Below the pieces are notes generated by a model. The model was not told where the DNA came from. It worked only from the letters and a program-made list of their open reading frames with translations, and searched no databases. Below, in pieces: positions 8,880 through 16,637 of a stretch of DNA of 16,936 nt. The number at the start of each line of letters is the position of its first letter. Within the stretch, counting starts at the first letter, position 1. Source of the DNA: Tannerella sp. Lineage in GTDB: Bacteria; Bacteroidota; Bacteroidia; Bacteroidales; Tannerellaceae. Made by a program: the position numbers and the translations under genes. The stretch is taken from NCBI GenBank assembly GCA_031267485.1, contig JAIRYY010000014.1:1-16936 (forward strand). Direction: 5' to 3'.

Positions 8880-8921
8880 TGAACGATGAACGATGAGCGG
8901 GGAGGCATCGTTCATCGTTCA
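8880..8921 (+). terminator. Strong 16-bp hairpin after susD (repeat-family copy)
   Basis: Positions 8881-8895 and 8906-8920 are perfect 15-bp inverted arms around a 10-nt loop, and 8880/8921 add one more pair. Each arm is itself a direct repeat of an ATGAACG-type unit. No clear T-run follows, so it may act as a 3' stabiliser, a processing stop or a Rho-independent terminator with a poor tail. A related sequence follows recQ at 16383-16400. Confidence 0.6.
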
Positions 8922-9015
8922 TCATTAAACGCATTTAGACATTGACCAAAAATAACTGCCAACCTTTTTCCGGCGAAATCCGGGTTCATCTTTCAAAATA
9001 AACGAGAAACAAAAC

Positions 9016-9039
9016 CGTTCCCTTATGTATAAGGGAACA
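9016..9039 (-). terminator. Terminator hairpin, best read on the minus strand
   Basis: GTTCCCTTA (9017-9025) and TAAGGGAAC (9030-9038) are perfect 9-bp arms with a 4-nt loop. On the minus strand the stem is followed by GGTTTTGTTT, a usable U-rich tail, so it probably ends the YkgJ-family gene, whose stop lies about 55 nt upstream on that strand. Being symmetrical, it may also back up termination of susCD. Confidence 0.65.
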
Positions 9040-9092
9040 TTCTACATTCATGAGGGTCGCATAATGCTCCGTGCCTTGAGATTTTCTTGCTT

Positions 9093-9611
9093 TTATCTAC
9101 GAAATCGCATTTCATTTTTCAATCTTTCCATAAGATTGAATACAATCGGACAAATTTCATAAAATGACAACATTCCCAACAATCGGGATGTAAATCCTTT
9201 CTTATCTGTATTGGGAAAACTCCGACATTCAATTGGACGATTCTCATATATACGGCACTTCTTCTCTTCCAAATACCGGCAAGGCATTTTATCTGTGAAT
9301 ATCTCACCGTATTCGTTTTTTTCACAATAATTTTCAATGTATTCTTTAATCGTAATATTTTCTAATCGAGCTAAGATCGCTATATCACTTTTGTGCAATT
9401 CCGGTCTTAAATGACCACAACAATTACCGCAGAGCGTACAGTCAATGAGCGGACTCATTTCTTCATGTATTTGATGCACTATTCTATCGACAATCCTGTC
9501 ATTTCTACTCTTTAAAAATGCTCGAAAATGCATATTTTCATTTTCTCTGATAGATGCAAAATATTTTATTTTTGATAAATCTGTTTCCAGATGATAGTTT
9601 GTGATCTGCAT
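9093..9611 (-). CDS. YkgJ-family cysteine-cluster protein (putative zinc/iron-chelating domain)
   Basis: A 172-residue soluble protein with the CxxCxxCC family pattern. The cluster C58, C61, C64, C65 sits in DCTLCGNCC, followed by C111 in MPCRYL, C119 in KKCRIYENRP, C129 in IECRSFP and C154 in ICPIVF. This family (Pfam CxxCxxCC) is thought to bind zinc or an iron-sulphur cluster, but its biological role is largely unknown. The gene is distinctly AT-rich against the GC-richer genes on both sides, which suggests recent transfer or a different codon history. It has its own promoter at 9787-9817 and a terminator at 9016-9039, so it is monocistronic. The start at 9611 gives a normal length, though an internal Met at residue 27 is an alternative. 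Confidence 0.85.
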   Translation of the reverse strand: MQITNYHLETDLSKIKYFASIRENENMHFRAFLKSRNDRIVDRIVHQIHEEMSPLIDCTLCGNCCGHLRPELHKSDIAILARLENITIKEYIENYCEKNEYGEIFTDKMPCRYLEEKKCRIYENRPIECRSFPNTDKKGFTSRLLGMLSFYEICPIVFNLMERLKNEMRFRR

Positions 9612-9786
9612 ATTATGATTTATTTTTCTTTGGTTGAATGAATAATTTTTTCCTGAGTTATCATCACGATTCGTTATAGAGCCTGTTTTTTTGGAATCCA
9701 GACATGCTATCTTTATTTCTCCTTATTTTTGTATCACTGTGTATCATCATGTTTCAATTATACATAATCTATGACTAAAAAACATA

Positions 9787-9817
9787 CAAATATATAAATT
9801 TTTCTGATACGGCACAA
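9787..9817 (-). promoter_or_regulatory. Consensus Bacteroidota promoter for the YkgJ-family gene
   Basis: On the minus strand TTG (9817-9815), a 20-bp spacer and TATATTTG (9794-9787) match the Bacteroidota consensus and have the same spacing as the susC-leader promoter. Transcription would begin near 9780, giving a leader of roughly 170 nt before the start codon at 9611. Confidence 0.65.
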
Positions 9818-9870
9818 AAATTATCGAAAAATCCAGTGTTATTGCGTAGTAAAAATAAGAAGTAAAAAAG

Positions 9871-9915
9871 AAATATCACGATAAAATAGCAACTTAATGA
9901 CTTATGGCGATATTT
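9871..9915 (-). terminator. Possible weak terminator after mnmE
   Basis: AAATATC (9871-9877) and GATATTT (9909-9915) are 7-bp arms with a 31-nt interior. On the minus strand the second arm is followed by CTTTTTT, a T-run suitable for intrinsic termination. The long loop and AT-only stem make this weak. It lies just downstream of the mnmE stop codon at about 9938. Confidence 0.3.
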
Positions 9916-9937
9916 TTAAATCATTTATACTCACTCC

Positions 9938-11329
9938 TTACTTCCCTATACAGAACTTCGAAAAAATGTTTCCGAGCACCTCGTCGGTGGCAATTTCGCC
10001 GCCGGTTATTTCGGCCAGACAACGGAGACATTCGCGGATATCCTCCGCCAGCAGATCGCCGGACAATTGCTCGGCGAGGCTTCCCAGGACATATTCAATC
10101 GCTTCTCCGGCGCGGAGCAAGGCCTCGTAGTGGCGGACGTTGGTCACGATCACTTCGTTTTCGGAGACGCGGTTCAGGCCGGCAAGACGGATGATGTGAT
10201 TTTTCACCCGCTCGATATCTGCCGGCTCTTTGCATGAGATATGGATTGCCCGCACGTTGCCCGACGTGTGAATGGGACTGCGGCGCACTATATCGTTCTT
10301 CGTCCCTATCATGAGTATCGGTTTGTTGAATTTCTGCAGCCAGCAGCTTATCGGAACCAGTTCTTCGGTTTCTTTCTGGGTAAGATCGAAAAGATAGAGT
10401 ATGATGGAAGCCTTTTCCGCCTTCTCGAAACTGCGCCGGATGCCCAGCGCTTCTATGCGGTCGGAGGTGTTGTCGCGCAAACCCGCGGTATCGATGAAGC
10501 GGAACAGCTGCCCTTCTATGTACAGCGTCTCCTCTATCGTATCGCGCGTAGTGCCCGGTATGTCCGAAACGATGGCGCGTTCCTCGTTCAGGAGCGCGTT
10601 CAGCAAAGTCGATTTGCCCACGTTCGGCTTTCCGATGATCGCCACGGGGATGCCGTTTTTTATGGCGTTGCCGGCGTCGAACGAATCGGCCAGGTCTCTG
10701 ATTCGGCAGCGTATCCTGTCGGCCAGTTCCCGGAGTTGCGCACGGTCGGCAAACGCCAGTTCCTCGTGGTCGCCGAAATCAAGTTCCAGTTCGATGAGGG
10801 ACATAAAATCGAGCAGCTGCGCGCGCAACTGTTTCAGCTCGTCCGAAAATCCGCCGCGCATCTGATTCATGGCAAGACGGTGCATCCCGGCTGATGTCGA
10901 TGCGATCAGGTCGGCCACCGCCTCCGCCTGCGAGAGGTCCATCTTGCCGTTCATGAACGCCCGCTGGGTAAACTCCCCCGGACGCGCCTGCCGCGCTCCT
11001 TTCCCGACGAGCAGCTGCATCAGCTGCTGCTGTATATACAGCGAGCCGTGACACGATATTTCAATCGTATCCTCGCCCGTGAACGAATGAGGCGCGCGAA
11101 AAACCGAAACCAGCACATCGTCCAGCGCCTCGCCGTTCCGGTACACGGCGCCGTAAACGACCGTACTGGCCGGACACTGCCCGATATGAAACGGCGCCGC
11201 CGCGCGGCGGCGCGGGACAAACACGCGGTCGCATATACCGAACGCGTCCGGCCCCGAAAGGCGCACGACCGCGATACCTCCCGAACCGGGTGGCGTGGAT
11301 ATGGCGCAAACAGTATCGTCAAAAATCAT
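9938..11329 (-). CDS. mnmE: tRNA uridine-5-carboxymethylaminomethyl modification GTPase MnmE (TrmE)
   Basis: A 463-residue protein of normal MnmE length. The N-terminal formyl-tetrahydrofolate-binding domain starts with DTVCAISTPPGSGGIAVVRLSG and includes GEFTQRAFMNGKMDLSQAEAV (about 118-138). The inserted GTPase domain has G1 GKPNVGKS (233-240), the GTTRDT switch segment (259-264), G3 DTAG (280-283) and G4 TKND (343-346, Thr in place of the usual Asn). The C-terminal helical domain ends in the diagnostic CIGK (460-463), whose Cys is needed for activity. MnmE acts with MnmG to modify the wobble uridine (U34) of tRNAs reading NNA/NNG codons. It follows the DUF362 gene after 4 nt, so it is probably transcribed from that gene's promoter. 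Confidence 0.97.
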   Translation of the reverse strand: MIFDDTVCAISTPPGSGGIAVVRLSGPDAFGICDRVFVPRRRAAAPFHIGQCPASTVVYGAVYRNGEALDDVLVSVFRAPHSFTGEDTIEISCHGSLYIQQQLMQLLVGKGARQARPGEFTQRAFMNGKMDLSQAEAVADLIASTSAGMHRLAMNQMRGGFSDELKQLRAQLLDFMSLIELELDFGDHEELAFADRAQLRELADRIRCRIRDLADSFDAGNAIKNGIPVAIIGKPNVGKSTLLNALLNEERAIVSDIPGTTRDTIEETLYIEGQLFRFIDTAGLRDNTSDRIEALGIRRSFEKAEKASIILYLFDLTQKETEELVPISCWLQKFNKPILMIGTKNDIVRRSPIHTSGNVRAIHISCKEPADIERVKNHIIRLAGLNRVSENEVIVTNVRHYEALLRAGEAIEYVLGSLAEQLSGDLLAEDIRECLRCLAEITGGEIATDEVLGNIFSKFCIGK

Positions 11330-11333
11330 ACCG

Positions 11334-12452
11334 TCACATTTCTTTAAGTTCGTATTTCTGCGTCCCTATCCCGATTGATTCGGCATATTCGAGGCCGGAC
11401 TGCCAGTTCGTGTCGGGATGAATCATGCGGAACTTGTCGGCATGTTCGCATGTTTCCCCGTGGTGCGCTTCGGTCAGCCGGCTGCCGGGCAATGCCGGAG
11501 CTTTCATCACCAGGTCGGCGCTCGCACGGTCGAGCGCAACCGGATCGAACGAGGCCGCAATGCCGATATCCGGCACGATGGCGGCGTCGTTATGATTCCA
11601 GCAATCACATTCGGGCGACACGTTCATAATAAAATTAACATGAAAGTGCGGCTTCCCGTCCAGTATCGCCTTCGTATATTCCGCAATTTTGCAGTTCAGC
11701 ACTTCCGACGTGTCAAAATCCGCCGATACTGCCGACCCGTACTGGCACAGCGCCACGCACTGCCCGCATCCCACACACCGGGAATAATCGATTTCGGCAA
11801 TTCGGTCCTCATTAAGCCGGACGGCCCTGTGCGCGCAGTGAGCCACGCAGATATTGCAGCCCTTGCAACTGTCCGCCGTTATCACCGGTTTCGACGAGGA
11901 ATGAAGCTCCATTTTGCCTCCCACGCTGGCGCTCCCCATGCCGATGTTCTTTAGCGCGCCGCCAAAACCGGCCTGTTCATGCCCCTTGAAATGGTTCATG
12001 CTGACGATCACATCCGCATCGACAATAGCCGCGCCGATTTTCGGGGCTTTGCAGTACTTCCCGTTAAGTTCGACCGCACGATAGTCCGTACCTTTCAGGC
12101 CGTCGGCAATGATGACGGGGCACTGGGCGGAAATGGGATTATACCCGTTCTCCATCGCGCTCTGCAGATGATCCACCGCGTTCGACCGCCCGCCGGAGTA
12201 AAGCGTGTTACTGTCCGTCAGGAACGGTTTCGCCCCTTCGCGGCGCAGCAGATTCGCCATCCGCGCCGCGTAATTCGGACGGAGATAGGCCAGATTCCCC
12301 GGTTCGCCGAAATGAATTTTTATCGCCGTGAACTTCCTGTCCAGTTCCAGCGTTGTCAAACCGGCCTTCTTAACAAGGCGCTCCATCTTATCCAGAAGAT
12401 TGCTCAGGGGCGACGTCCGCAAATTCGTAAAAAATACCTTTGATGTTTCCAT
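11334..12452 (-). CDS. DUF362-domain protein with 2x[4Fe-4S] ferredoxin domain
   Basis: A 372-residue cytoplasmic protein starting METSKVFF; the frame stays open upstream to 12569, but that extension is Arg/Phe-rich and unlike the family, so I chose the Met at 12452. The DUF362 part (about 1-185) has KIHFGEPGN, SMNHFKGHEQAGFGGALKNIGMG and other family-typical stretches. A ferredoxin-like domain follows with two complete clusters: C196, C199, C202, C206 and C226, C229, C232, C236. The final 130 residues resume the DUF362 fold. Members are presumed iron-sulphur electron-transfer or redox proteins; no reaction is established for this group. The gene is the first of a two-gene minus-strand unit with mnmE, 4 nt apart. 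No clear consensus promoter was found upstream of it. Confidence 0.88.
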   Translation of the reverse strand: METSKVFFTNLRTSPLSNLLDKMERLVKKAGLTTLELDRKFTAIKIHFGEPGNLAYLRPNYAARMANLLRREGAKPFLTDSNTLYSGGRSNAVDHLQSAMENGYNPISAQCPVIIADGLKGTDYRAVELNGKYCKAPKIGAAIVDADVIVSMNHFKGHEQAGFGGALKNIGMGSASVGGKMELHSSSKPVITADSCKGCNICVAHCAHRAVRLNEDRIAEIDYSRCVGCGQCVALCQYGSAVSADFDTSEVLNCKIAEYTKAILDGKPHFHVNFIMNVSPECDCWNHNDAAIVPDIGIAASFDPVALDRASADLVMKAPALPGSRLTEAHHGETCEHADKFRMIHPDTNWQSGLEYAESIGIGTQKYELKEM

Positions 12453-12628
12453 ATTGATTATTTGAGTGAACTTTCGCTTTTCAAACGGGGGGTAAAGATA
12501 TAAAAAAATTACGCTCCTCCAAAATAAACCGGCCGATATGCCCGGTAATTGTTTGTTAACGTTCCGCAAAAAAACAGGGCTGTCAAAAACATTTACTCAA
12601 AATCTGTCCCGCATATTATTTTTATTCC

Positions 12629-12636
12629 TACCTTTG
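12629..12636 (+). promoter_or_regulatory. -7 box for recJ-recQ
   Basis: TACCTTTG matches TAnnTTTG exactly and lies 96 nt before the recJ start, in the 280-bp divergent region between the DUF362 gene and recJ. No clean TTG appears 19-21 bp upstream, as with the identical box at 230-237. Confidence 0.55.
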
Positions 12637-12732
12637 TGAATTAAAATTTATGCATTACCGTTTGTGATTAACCGGCCACACGCTGCCAATCAAAAGCAAA
12701 CTGTCACATGAAAAAAATAAAAACAATATATA

Positions 12733-14469
12733 ATGACAAAAAGATGGTGTTTAAAAACCCACACGGAAAAGGATGCACGCTCACAGGAGATGTTGGAGAA
12801 GGAATTGAACCTCAATCCCCTCATCTGCCGGCTGCTGGTGCAGCGTGGGATTACTGCGCCCGATGGGGTAAGGAAATTTTTCAAACCAAGTCTGAACGAT
12901 TTGCATGATCCGTTCCTGATGCCGGACATACACCGGGCAGTGAAGCGGCTGAACAAGGCTCTGGGCAACAATGAGAAGATTTTGATATACGGAGATTATG
13001 ATGTCGACGGGACGTCGGCGGTATCGCTCGTTTACCGGTTCCTGCGCCCGTATTCCACGCTGCTGGACTATTACATTCCCGACCGCTACGACGAGGGGTA
13101 CGGCGTTTCATACAAGGGGATAGACTATGCCGAAGAAAAGGGCATTACGCTGATTATCGCGCTGGACTGCGGCATCAAGGCGATTGACCGGGTGAAATAT
13201 GCAAAGGAGAAAGGCATCGATTTCATCATCTGCGACCACCACATGCCCGACGACGAGCTTCCCGACGCCCTGGCGGTGCTCGACGCCAAACGCACCGATT
13301 CGATCTATCCCTACGAACACCTGTCGGGGTGCGGCGTGGGATTCAAGTTTATGCAGGCATTCGCGATGAGCAACGACATCCCGTTCAGCAAACTCGAATG
13401 TCTGCTGGAACTGACGGCCATCAGTATCGCTTCGGACATTGTCCCCATTACCGGCGAAAACCGCATCCTGGCATACTACGGACTGCGACAGCTCAATAAC
13501 AACCCCAGCGTGGGTCTCATGGGCATCATCAAGACGGCCGGACTGCTGGGGAAAGAGATTACCATCAGCGACATCGTCTTCAAAATCGGGCCGCGCATAA
13601 ATGCTTCCGGACGCATGATGAACGGACGGGAGGCGGTCGACCTGCTGCTGGCAAGGGACGAGAAGGTTGCAAGCGAGAAAAGCGCGAATATAGACCAGTA
13701 CAACGACGAACGGCGCGAAATGGACCGACGGATAACGGAGGAGGCAAACGCTATTATCGACGATATTAAGAATATCGACGACCACAAGGGTATTGTCGTA
13801 TATAACCCCGACTGGCACAAGGGCGTAATAGGAATTGTCGCCTCCCGGCTGACGGAAAAATACTACCGCCCGGCCGTTGTGCTCACCAAATCGTCGGAAC
13901 TCATCACCGGCTCGGCGCGCTCGATAGGCGGCTTCGACATGTACAAGGCGATTGAAAACTGCCGGGATCTGCTGGAAAACTTCGGCGGACACACGTTTGC
14001 CGCCGGCCTGTCCCTGCGCGAGGAGAACCTCGACGAGTTCATCGAACGGTTTATGAAAATAACGTCCGAAGAAGTCACATCCGAACAGATGATTCCACAG
14101 ATAGACATCGACGCCGTCATCTGCCTGAAGGAGATAAACAATGCGCTGATGAACGACCTCAAGAGAATGAATCCTTTCGGGCCGGACAACGAGAAGCCGG
14201 TTTTCTGTTCGTATAACGTGCGCGATTTCGGGACAAGCAGAATCGTCGGGAAGGAGGGCATTCACCTGAAACTTGAACTGATTGACGACAGCTCCAAAAT
14301 ACCCGCGCACGCCATCGCGTTCAGCATGAGCGAACATGCCAAATACATCACGGATGGAAACCCTGTCGATATATGTTACACCATCGAAGAAAACGTCTAT
14401 AACGGCATCACTTCCATACAGCTGATGATTAAAGACATAAGACCGTCAAACCATCCCGGCCGTGACTGA
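12733..14469 (+). CDS. recJ: Single-stranded-DNA-specific exonuclease RecJ
   Basis: A 578-residue protein of the usual RecJ size. The DHH phosphoesterase domain shows DYDVDG (88-93), LDCG (144-147), CDHH (167-170) and SGCGVGFK (198-205), which carry the Mn-binding Asp and His residues. The DHHA1 domain has GGHTFAAG (418-425), and the C-terminal OB-like domain contains NPFGPDNEKPVF. RecJ degrades 5' single-stranded DNA ends in RecF-pathway recombination, base-excision and mismatch repair. The start MTKRWCLK matches the family's N-terminus; an overlapping ATG at 12708 is out of frame. The last codons overlap recQ by 8 nt, so the two products, which act together in resecting DNA ends in other bacteria, are coupled in expression. 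Confidence 0.97.
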   Translation: MTKRWCLKTHTEKDARSQEMLEKELNLNPLICRLLVQRGITAPDGVRKFFKPSLNDLHDPFLMPDIHRAVKRLNKALGNNEKILIYGDYDVDGTSAVSLVYRFLRPYSTLLDYYIPDRYDEGYGVSYKGIDYAEEKGITLIIALDCGIKAIDRVKYAKEKGIDFIICDHHMPDDELPDALAVLDAKRTDSIYPYEHLSGCGVGFKFMQAFAMSNDIPFSKLECLLELTAISIASDIVPITGENRILAYYGLRQLNNNPSVGLMGIIKTAGLLGKEITISDIVFKIGPRINASGRMMNGREAVDLLLARDEKVASEKSANIDQYNDERREMDRRITEEANAIIDDIKNIDDHKGIVVYNPDWHKGVIGIVASRLTEKYYRPAVVLTKSSELITGSARSIGGFDMYKAIENCRDLLENFGGHTFAAGLSLREENLDEFIERFMKITSEEVTSEQMIPQIDIDAVICLKEINNALMNDLKRMNPFGPDNEKPVFCSYNVRDFGTSRIVGKEGIHLKLELIDDSSKIPAHAIAFSMSEHAKYITDGNPVDICYTIEENVYNGITSIQLMIKDIRPSNHPGRD

Positions 14470-16384
14470 CACTCTCCGCGAGGTACTTGAGAAGTACTGG
14501 GGATATTCCTCCTTCCGCCCGCTGCAGGAAGACATCATGCGCTCCGTACTGGACGGAAAAGACACGCTTGGACTGATGCCCACCGGCGGCGGCAAATCCA
14601 TCACATTTCAGGTTCCCGCCATGATTATGGAGGGCTTGTGTCTCGTCGTGACCCCGCTCATCGCGCTGATGAAAGACCAGGTCGACAACCTGCGCGCACG
14701 GGGCATAAAAGCGACGACCGTACATTCCGGCATGACGGCCGACGAGATAGCCCGGCATTTCGACAACTGTATTTACGGCGACTATAAATTCCTCTACATT
14801 TCACCGGAACGGCTTCATACGGAACTGTTCAAACGGAAGCTGTCATCCATGAAAATATGCATGCTGGCGGTCGACGAAAGCCACTGTATCTCGCAGTGGG
14901 GCTATGATTTCCGCCCTTCATACCTGCATATTGCCGACGTGAGGAAAGAGCTGCCGGAGAATACCCCGGTGCTTGCGCTCACGGCAACGGCCACGCCCGA
15001 AGTCGTCGACGACATCCAGGACAAACTGCTGTTCCGCAGGAAGAATGTGCTGAAAAAGAGTTTCACCCGCGAAAACCTGGCGTATATTGTCCGGAACACG
15101 GAAAATAAAACGGAAGAACTGATACACATACTCAAGCGTGTCGAGGGGTCTACTATCGTATATGTACGCAACAGGAAGCATACGCAGGATATCGCACGGA
15201 CATTGCAGCAGGAGGGGTTTTCCGCACACTTTTTTCACGCCGGACTGAACCGCGACGAAAAATCGGGACGGCAGGATGCCTGGAAAAATGGGACATGCCG
15301 CATCATTGTCGCGACAAACGCGTTCGGAATGGGAATAGACAAGCCGGATGTGCGGCTGGTGATACACATGGACATGCCCAATTCGCTGGAAGAATATTTC
15401 CAGGAGGCGGGACGCGCCGGACGCGACGGGGAAAAGGCGTACGCAATCGCTCTCTGTTCATCCTCCGAAGCATCCAAGCTGAAAAGGCGCATGACGGACG
15501 AATATCCCGACAGAAAGTTTATCGTCCGCGTCTACGAGGCGCTGGGCAATTATTTCCAGATAGCCGTGGGGTTCGGCGCGTTCCTGACGCACGACTTTTC
15601 AATTTTCGACTTTTGCGGGGTATACCGTTTCTCCTCCTTCCAGGTGCACAGCGCCCTGAAAATACTTGAAGCGGCGGAATACATCGAATATGTGGAAGAC
15701 CCGGACAACAATTCCCGCCTGCTGTTCCTGACGAACCGCGACGAACTGTATAAAATGGATTTCGACAAGCTGACGGATGACATCATTCAGGTCATACTCC
15801 GCTCATACACGGGACTGTTCGCCGACTATACATTCATCGACGAATCAGTGATAGCGACACGCGTACATTCGACGCGGGACGCCGTCTACAACATCCTTAT
15901 CACACTGTCCAAAAGCCGTATAATCAGTTACGTCCCGCGCAAAAAACTGCCGCAAATCGTATTCACCCGCCGCCGGGAAGAAGCAAGGCATGTGGTCATT
16001 CCGCGCAGCATATTCGAAGACCGCCATCAACGCACCCTGGAACGAATCGACAAAGTAGTCGAATACATGACCGGAAACAACCGCTGCCGCGCCCTGATGC
16101 TGCTGCGCTATTTCGGGGAAAAAACGGAGACGGACTGCCGCACCTGCGACGTCTGCCTCCGAAAAAACCATCAGGGACTGAAAAACTGGGAATTTAACAA
16201 AGTCAGAAAAGCGCTGCTGGAACGTCTTGAAAAAAACGCGTCCGAGAGCATACACACTCTGGCGGAAGAATTACCCCTGGACAGGGAAAAAAACGCGCAG
16301 GTCATACGCTTCCTGCTCGACCACGACGAACGGCTAACCCTGAAAGACCATATCATTTCACTGAACAGCGCAATTCATAATTGA
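14462..16384 (+). CDS. recQ: ATP-dependent DNA helicase RecQ (no HRDC domain)
   Basis: A 640-residue superfamily 2 helicase. Motifs in order: SSFRPLQEDI (Q-motif region, 16-25), Walker A TGGGKS (41-46), DESHCISQWGYDFRPSY (138-154), LTATAT (173-178), ATNAFGMGIDKPDVR (284-298) and QEAGRAGRDG (314-323). The RecQ zinc-binding cysteines are present as C542, C559, C562 and C565, the exact spacing of the E. coli enzyme. A winged-helix region probably lies between about 400 and 520. The final ~70 residues do not show an HRDC domain, as in many Bacteroidota RecQ proteins. RecQ unwinds DNA 3' to 5' ahead of RecJ in end resection. The start is a GTG at 14462, inside the end of recJ. Confidence 0.96.
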   Translation: MTDTLREVLEKYWGYSSFRPLQEDIMRSVLDGKDTLGLMPTGGGKSITFQVPAMIMEGLCLVVTPLIALMKDQVDNLRARGIKATTVHSGMTADEIARHFDNCIYGDYKFLYISPERLHTELFKRKLSSMKICMLAVDESHCISQWGYDFRPSYLHIADVRKELPENTPVLALTATATPEVVDDIQDKLLFRRKNVLKKSFTRENLAYIVRNTENKTEELIHILKRVEGSTIVYVRNRKHTQDIARTLQQEGFSAHFFHAGLNRDEKSGRQDAWKNGTCRIIVATNAFGMGIDKPDVRLVIHMDMPNSLEEYFQEAGRAGRDGEKAYAIALCSSSEASKLKRRMTDEYPDRKFIVRVYEALGNYFQIAVGFGAFLTHDFSIFDFCGVYRFSSFQVHSALKILEAAEYIEYVEDPDNNSRLLFLTNRDELYKMDFDKLTDDIIQVILRSYTGLFADYTFIDESVIATRVHSTRDAVYNILITLSKSRIISYVPRKKLPQIVFTRRREEARHVVIPRSIFEDRHQRTLERIDKVVEYMTGNNRCRALMLLRYFGEKTETDCRTCDVCLRKNHQGLKNWEFNKVRKALLERLEKNASESIHTLAEELPLDREKNAQVIRFLLDHDERLTLKDHIISLNSAIHN

Positions 16385-16400
16385 ACGATGAACGGGAGGC
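16383..16400 (+). repeat. Second copy of the susD-downstream repeat, after recQ
   Basis: GAACGATGAACG (16383-16394), running into GGGAGGC (16394-16400), matches 8881-8892 and 8900-8906 downstream of susD. Here the second half of the hairpin is missing. The first bases overlap the recQ stop codon. An intergenic repeat family placed just after operons is the likeliest explanation. Confidence 0.55.
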
Positions 16401-16422
16401 TCGCAATAGCGGGAATATCAGT

Positions 16423-16494
16423 CGTCACCAGCAAGGAGGAACGACGAAGCAATCGCCGATACACGCAGGGATTGCTTCGTTCCTCGCAATGACG
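16423..16494. repeat. Imperfect 72-bp palindromic intergenic repeat
   Basis: The core arms ACGAAGCAATC (16444-16454) and GATTGCTTCGT (16470-16480) are perfect inverses around a 15-nt loop. Pairing resumes outward with AGGA/TCCT (16437-16440, 16481-16484) after a 3-nt bulge, and with CGTCA/TGACG (16423-16427, 16490-16494). CTCGCAAT occurs in direct orientation at 16400-16407 and 16483-16490. This resembles the dispersed, MITE- or REP-like palindromes with a CGAAGCAAT core seen between genes in many bacterial genomes; the family assignment is from memory. It may also help end recQ transcription. Confidence 0.7.
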
Positions 16495-16565
16495 AATCGG
16501 GACTTTGCGAGACAGCCCGTTACGTCGAACTCACGTTAAAACAAGTCCATTCCCGCCGGACAGAA

Positions 16566-16596
16566 TTGCGGATTTCAAAAAAAAACGATAAATTTG
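16566..16596 (+). promoter_or_regulatory. Consensus Bacteroidota promoter for the right-edge gene
   Basis: TTG (16566-16568), a 20-bp spacer and TAAATTTG (16589-16596) match the consensus with the same spacing as two other promoters here. It lies 41 nt before the start codon at 16638. Confidence 0.7.
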
Positions 16597-16637
16597 CAAC
16601 CTGTTTTTAATTCGTTGAAAATAATAAACAGAATAAT

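Larger units (their letters stand above)
9612..9937. other. AT-rich intergenic region between the YkgJ-family gene and mnmE
   Basis: These 326 bp hold the promoter of the YkgJ-family gene (9787-9817, minus strand) and a possible terminator for mnmE (9871-9915). No ORF with coding character, tRNA or insertion element is seen. A lone TATTTTTG at 9724-9731 on the plus strand matches the -7 consensus but has no upstream element at the right distance and nothing obvious to transcribe. Confidence 0.6.

Noticed and set aside
9724..9731. A plus-strand promoter box TATTTTTG in the AT-rich spacer
   Set aside because: There is no -33 element at the right distance and no plus-strand gene to serve; the match is expected by chance in AT-rich DNA.
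12453..12569. A 39-residue N-terminal extension of the DUF362 protein
   Set aside because: The extension is unlike the family, which normally starts just before the KVFF segment; the Met at 12452 is the better start.
13108..14337. A 409-codon open frame on the minus strand inside recJ
   Set aside because: It is antisense to the conserved DHH and DHHA1 domains of RecJ, has no domain or signal, and its composition is that of a shadow frame.
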